From the NCBI GenBank assembly GCA_021796375.1, contig JAJYJF010000131.1, positions 1-6,581 of the forward strand: a stretch of DNA of 6,581 bases. The letters run 5' to 3'. Positions 6,075 through 6,581 of this stretch are shown piece by piece. Under the pieces are notes generated by a model that worked only from the letters and a program-made list of their open reading frames with translations, was not told the DNA's origin and made no database searches. The number at the start of each line of letters is the position of its first letter. Positions within the stretch are counted from its first letter, which is position 1. The stretch comes from Chloroflexota bacterium. Lineage in GTDB: Bacteria; Chloroflexota; Anaerolineae; Anaerolineales; Anaerolineaceae. A program made the position numbers and the translations under genes.

Positions 6075-6581
6075 TTACATTTCTCCCCGCATCTCGGCCG
6101 CCAGGCGGCGGTAAAACCCGGCCAGGTAGGCGTCGCGGCCCTCGGCCATCCGCCGCGCGGTGGCGGTGAACAGGCGGTCTTTGATCTTGCGCAGCTTGAA
6201 GAGGTACTCGTGATAGGAGCTGTGCGGCTCCCCGGGCGCGGCGACCCCGCTCTCGAGAAACTGCGGAGACGGCTCGGCGTAGAACGGCTGGCCGTCCAGC
6301 GCGGCGTAAGCCACCGCGCGGGCCACGCCGATGGCGCCCAGCACGTCCAGCTTATCCGCGTCGAAGAGGATCTTCGCCTCGAGTGTGGCCGGGGGCTCGG
6401 TCTGGTCGCGGAAGCGGTGGGCGCGGATGCAGTGCTGGACGGCGGCGATGCGCTCCGCGGGCCAGCCCTCGGCGGCCAGCACCCGGGCGGCGAACTCGGC
6501 CGAGGAATGGTGGTGGCTGGCGCGCTCGACCCCTTCCCCACCCGCCCCGCTCGATTTTTGGTTGTGATGGGCGGCGGGGCG
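6075..6581 (-). CDS. HD-superfamily phosphohydrolase, YedJ/YpgQ type, 5' end outside the window
   Basis: The frame is open from the window edge to the TAA at 6075, giving 168 residues that lack the true N-terminus. The first HD metal motif must lie upstream of the window. Visible parts match the rest of the fold: a His cluster ASHHHSSAEFA (21-31), HCIRAHRF at 50-57 with metal-site histidines, and the very characteristic FDADKLDVLGAIGVAR at 73-88. The C-terminal helix SSYHEYLFKLRKIKDRLFT resembles the HFYEKLLKLKDLM-type segment of YedJ and Bacillus YpgQ. Known relatives hydrolyse nucleotide pyrophosphate or phosphate bonds, so a nucleotide clean-up role is plausible. An internal GTG at 6480-6482 could be mistaken for the start, but conserved HD-domain sequence continues upstream of it. 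It is the first visible gene of the run read toward low coordinates. Confidence 0.88.
   Translation of the reverse strand, partial: RPAAHHNQKSSGAGGEGVERASHHHSSAEFAARVLAAEGWPAERIAAVQHCIRAHRFRDQTEPPATLEAKILFDADKLDVLGAIGVARAVAYAALDGQPFYAEPSPQFLESGVAAPGEPHSSYHEYLFKLRKIKDRLFTATARRMAEGRDAYLAGFYRRLAAEMRGEM

Noticed and set aside
5228..6541. A 437-residue frame that looks like an IMPase with a 170-residue N-terminal extension.
   Set aside because: The extension is Ser/Arg/Pro-rich and coincides with the HD hydrolase gene in another frame. The IMPase domain is complete from 6031 with its own ribosome site.

Overview
The window is GC-rich (roughly 60-65 % G+C by eye) and every gene I can support lies on the minus strand, so the genes are read from high to low coordinates. 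No RNA gene or CRISPR array was found. The protein set, the short intergenic gaps and the GTAG-ended REP-type palindrome fit a high-GC environmental bacterium. My best guess is a member of the Chloroflexota (Anaerolineae-like), but this is inferred from family resemblance and repeat style and no marker gene here proves it.

In transcription order: (1) 6581-6075, the 3' part of a YedJ/YpgQ-type HD phosphohydrolase, cut by the window edge; (2) 6031-5228, an inositol monophosphatase (SuhB-like) family sugar phosphatase with all metal-site motifs; (3) 5190-4051, a CcrM-like beta-class adenine DNA methyltransferase with a C-terminal DNA-recognition domain and no restriction enzyme beside it; (4) 4034-3394, a REP-associated tyrosine transposase (RAYT, IS200-like Y1 family) broken by a one-base frameshift; (5) 3377-1542, a complete M3-family oligoendopeptidase with an intact HELGH zinc site; (6) 1366-725, a deoxynucleoside kinase of the dGK/dAK type; (7) 646-1, the 5' part of a nucleotidyltransferase-fold protein, cut by the window edge.

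Genes 1 to 5 are separated by only 43, 37, 16 and 16 bases and are probably co-transcribed. A 175-base gap (1367-1541) with a GC-rich hairpin separates gene 5 from gene 6. A 78-base gap with a hairpin and a 17-bp tandem repeat separates gene 6 from gene 7. The genes do not form one obvious pathway: they are mostly housekeeping enzymes of nucleotide, phosphate-ester and peptide turnover.

The most unusual part is the RAYT locus. It is AT-richer than its surroundings (about 48 % G+C by hand count). It contains, in frame, a perfect 28-bp palindrome that starts with GTAG on both strands, which is the expected look of a REP element that such enzymes act on. It also carries a diverged tandem duplication of 96 bases between the HUH motif and the catalytic tyrosine. 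The orphan CcrM-like methyltransferase directly upstream of it is the second point of interest. I do not see clear evidence for a wholly new multi-gene system.
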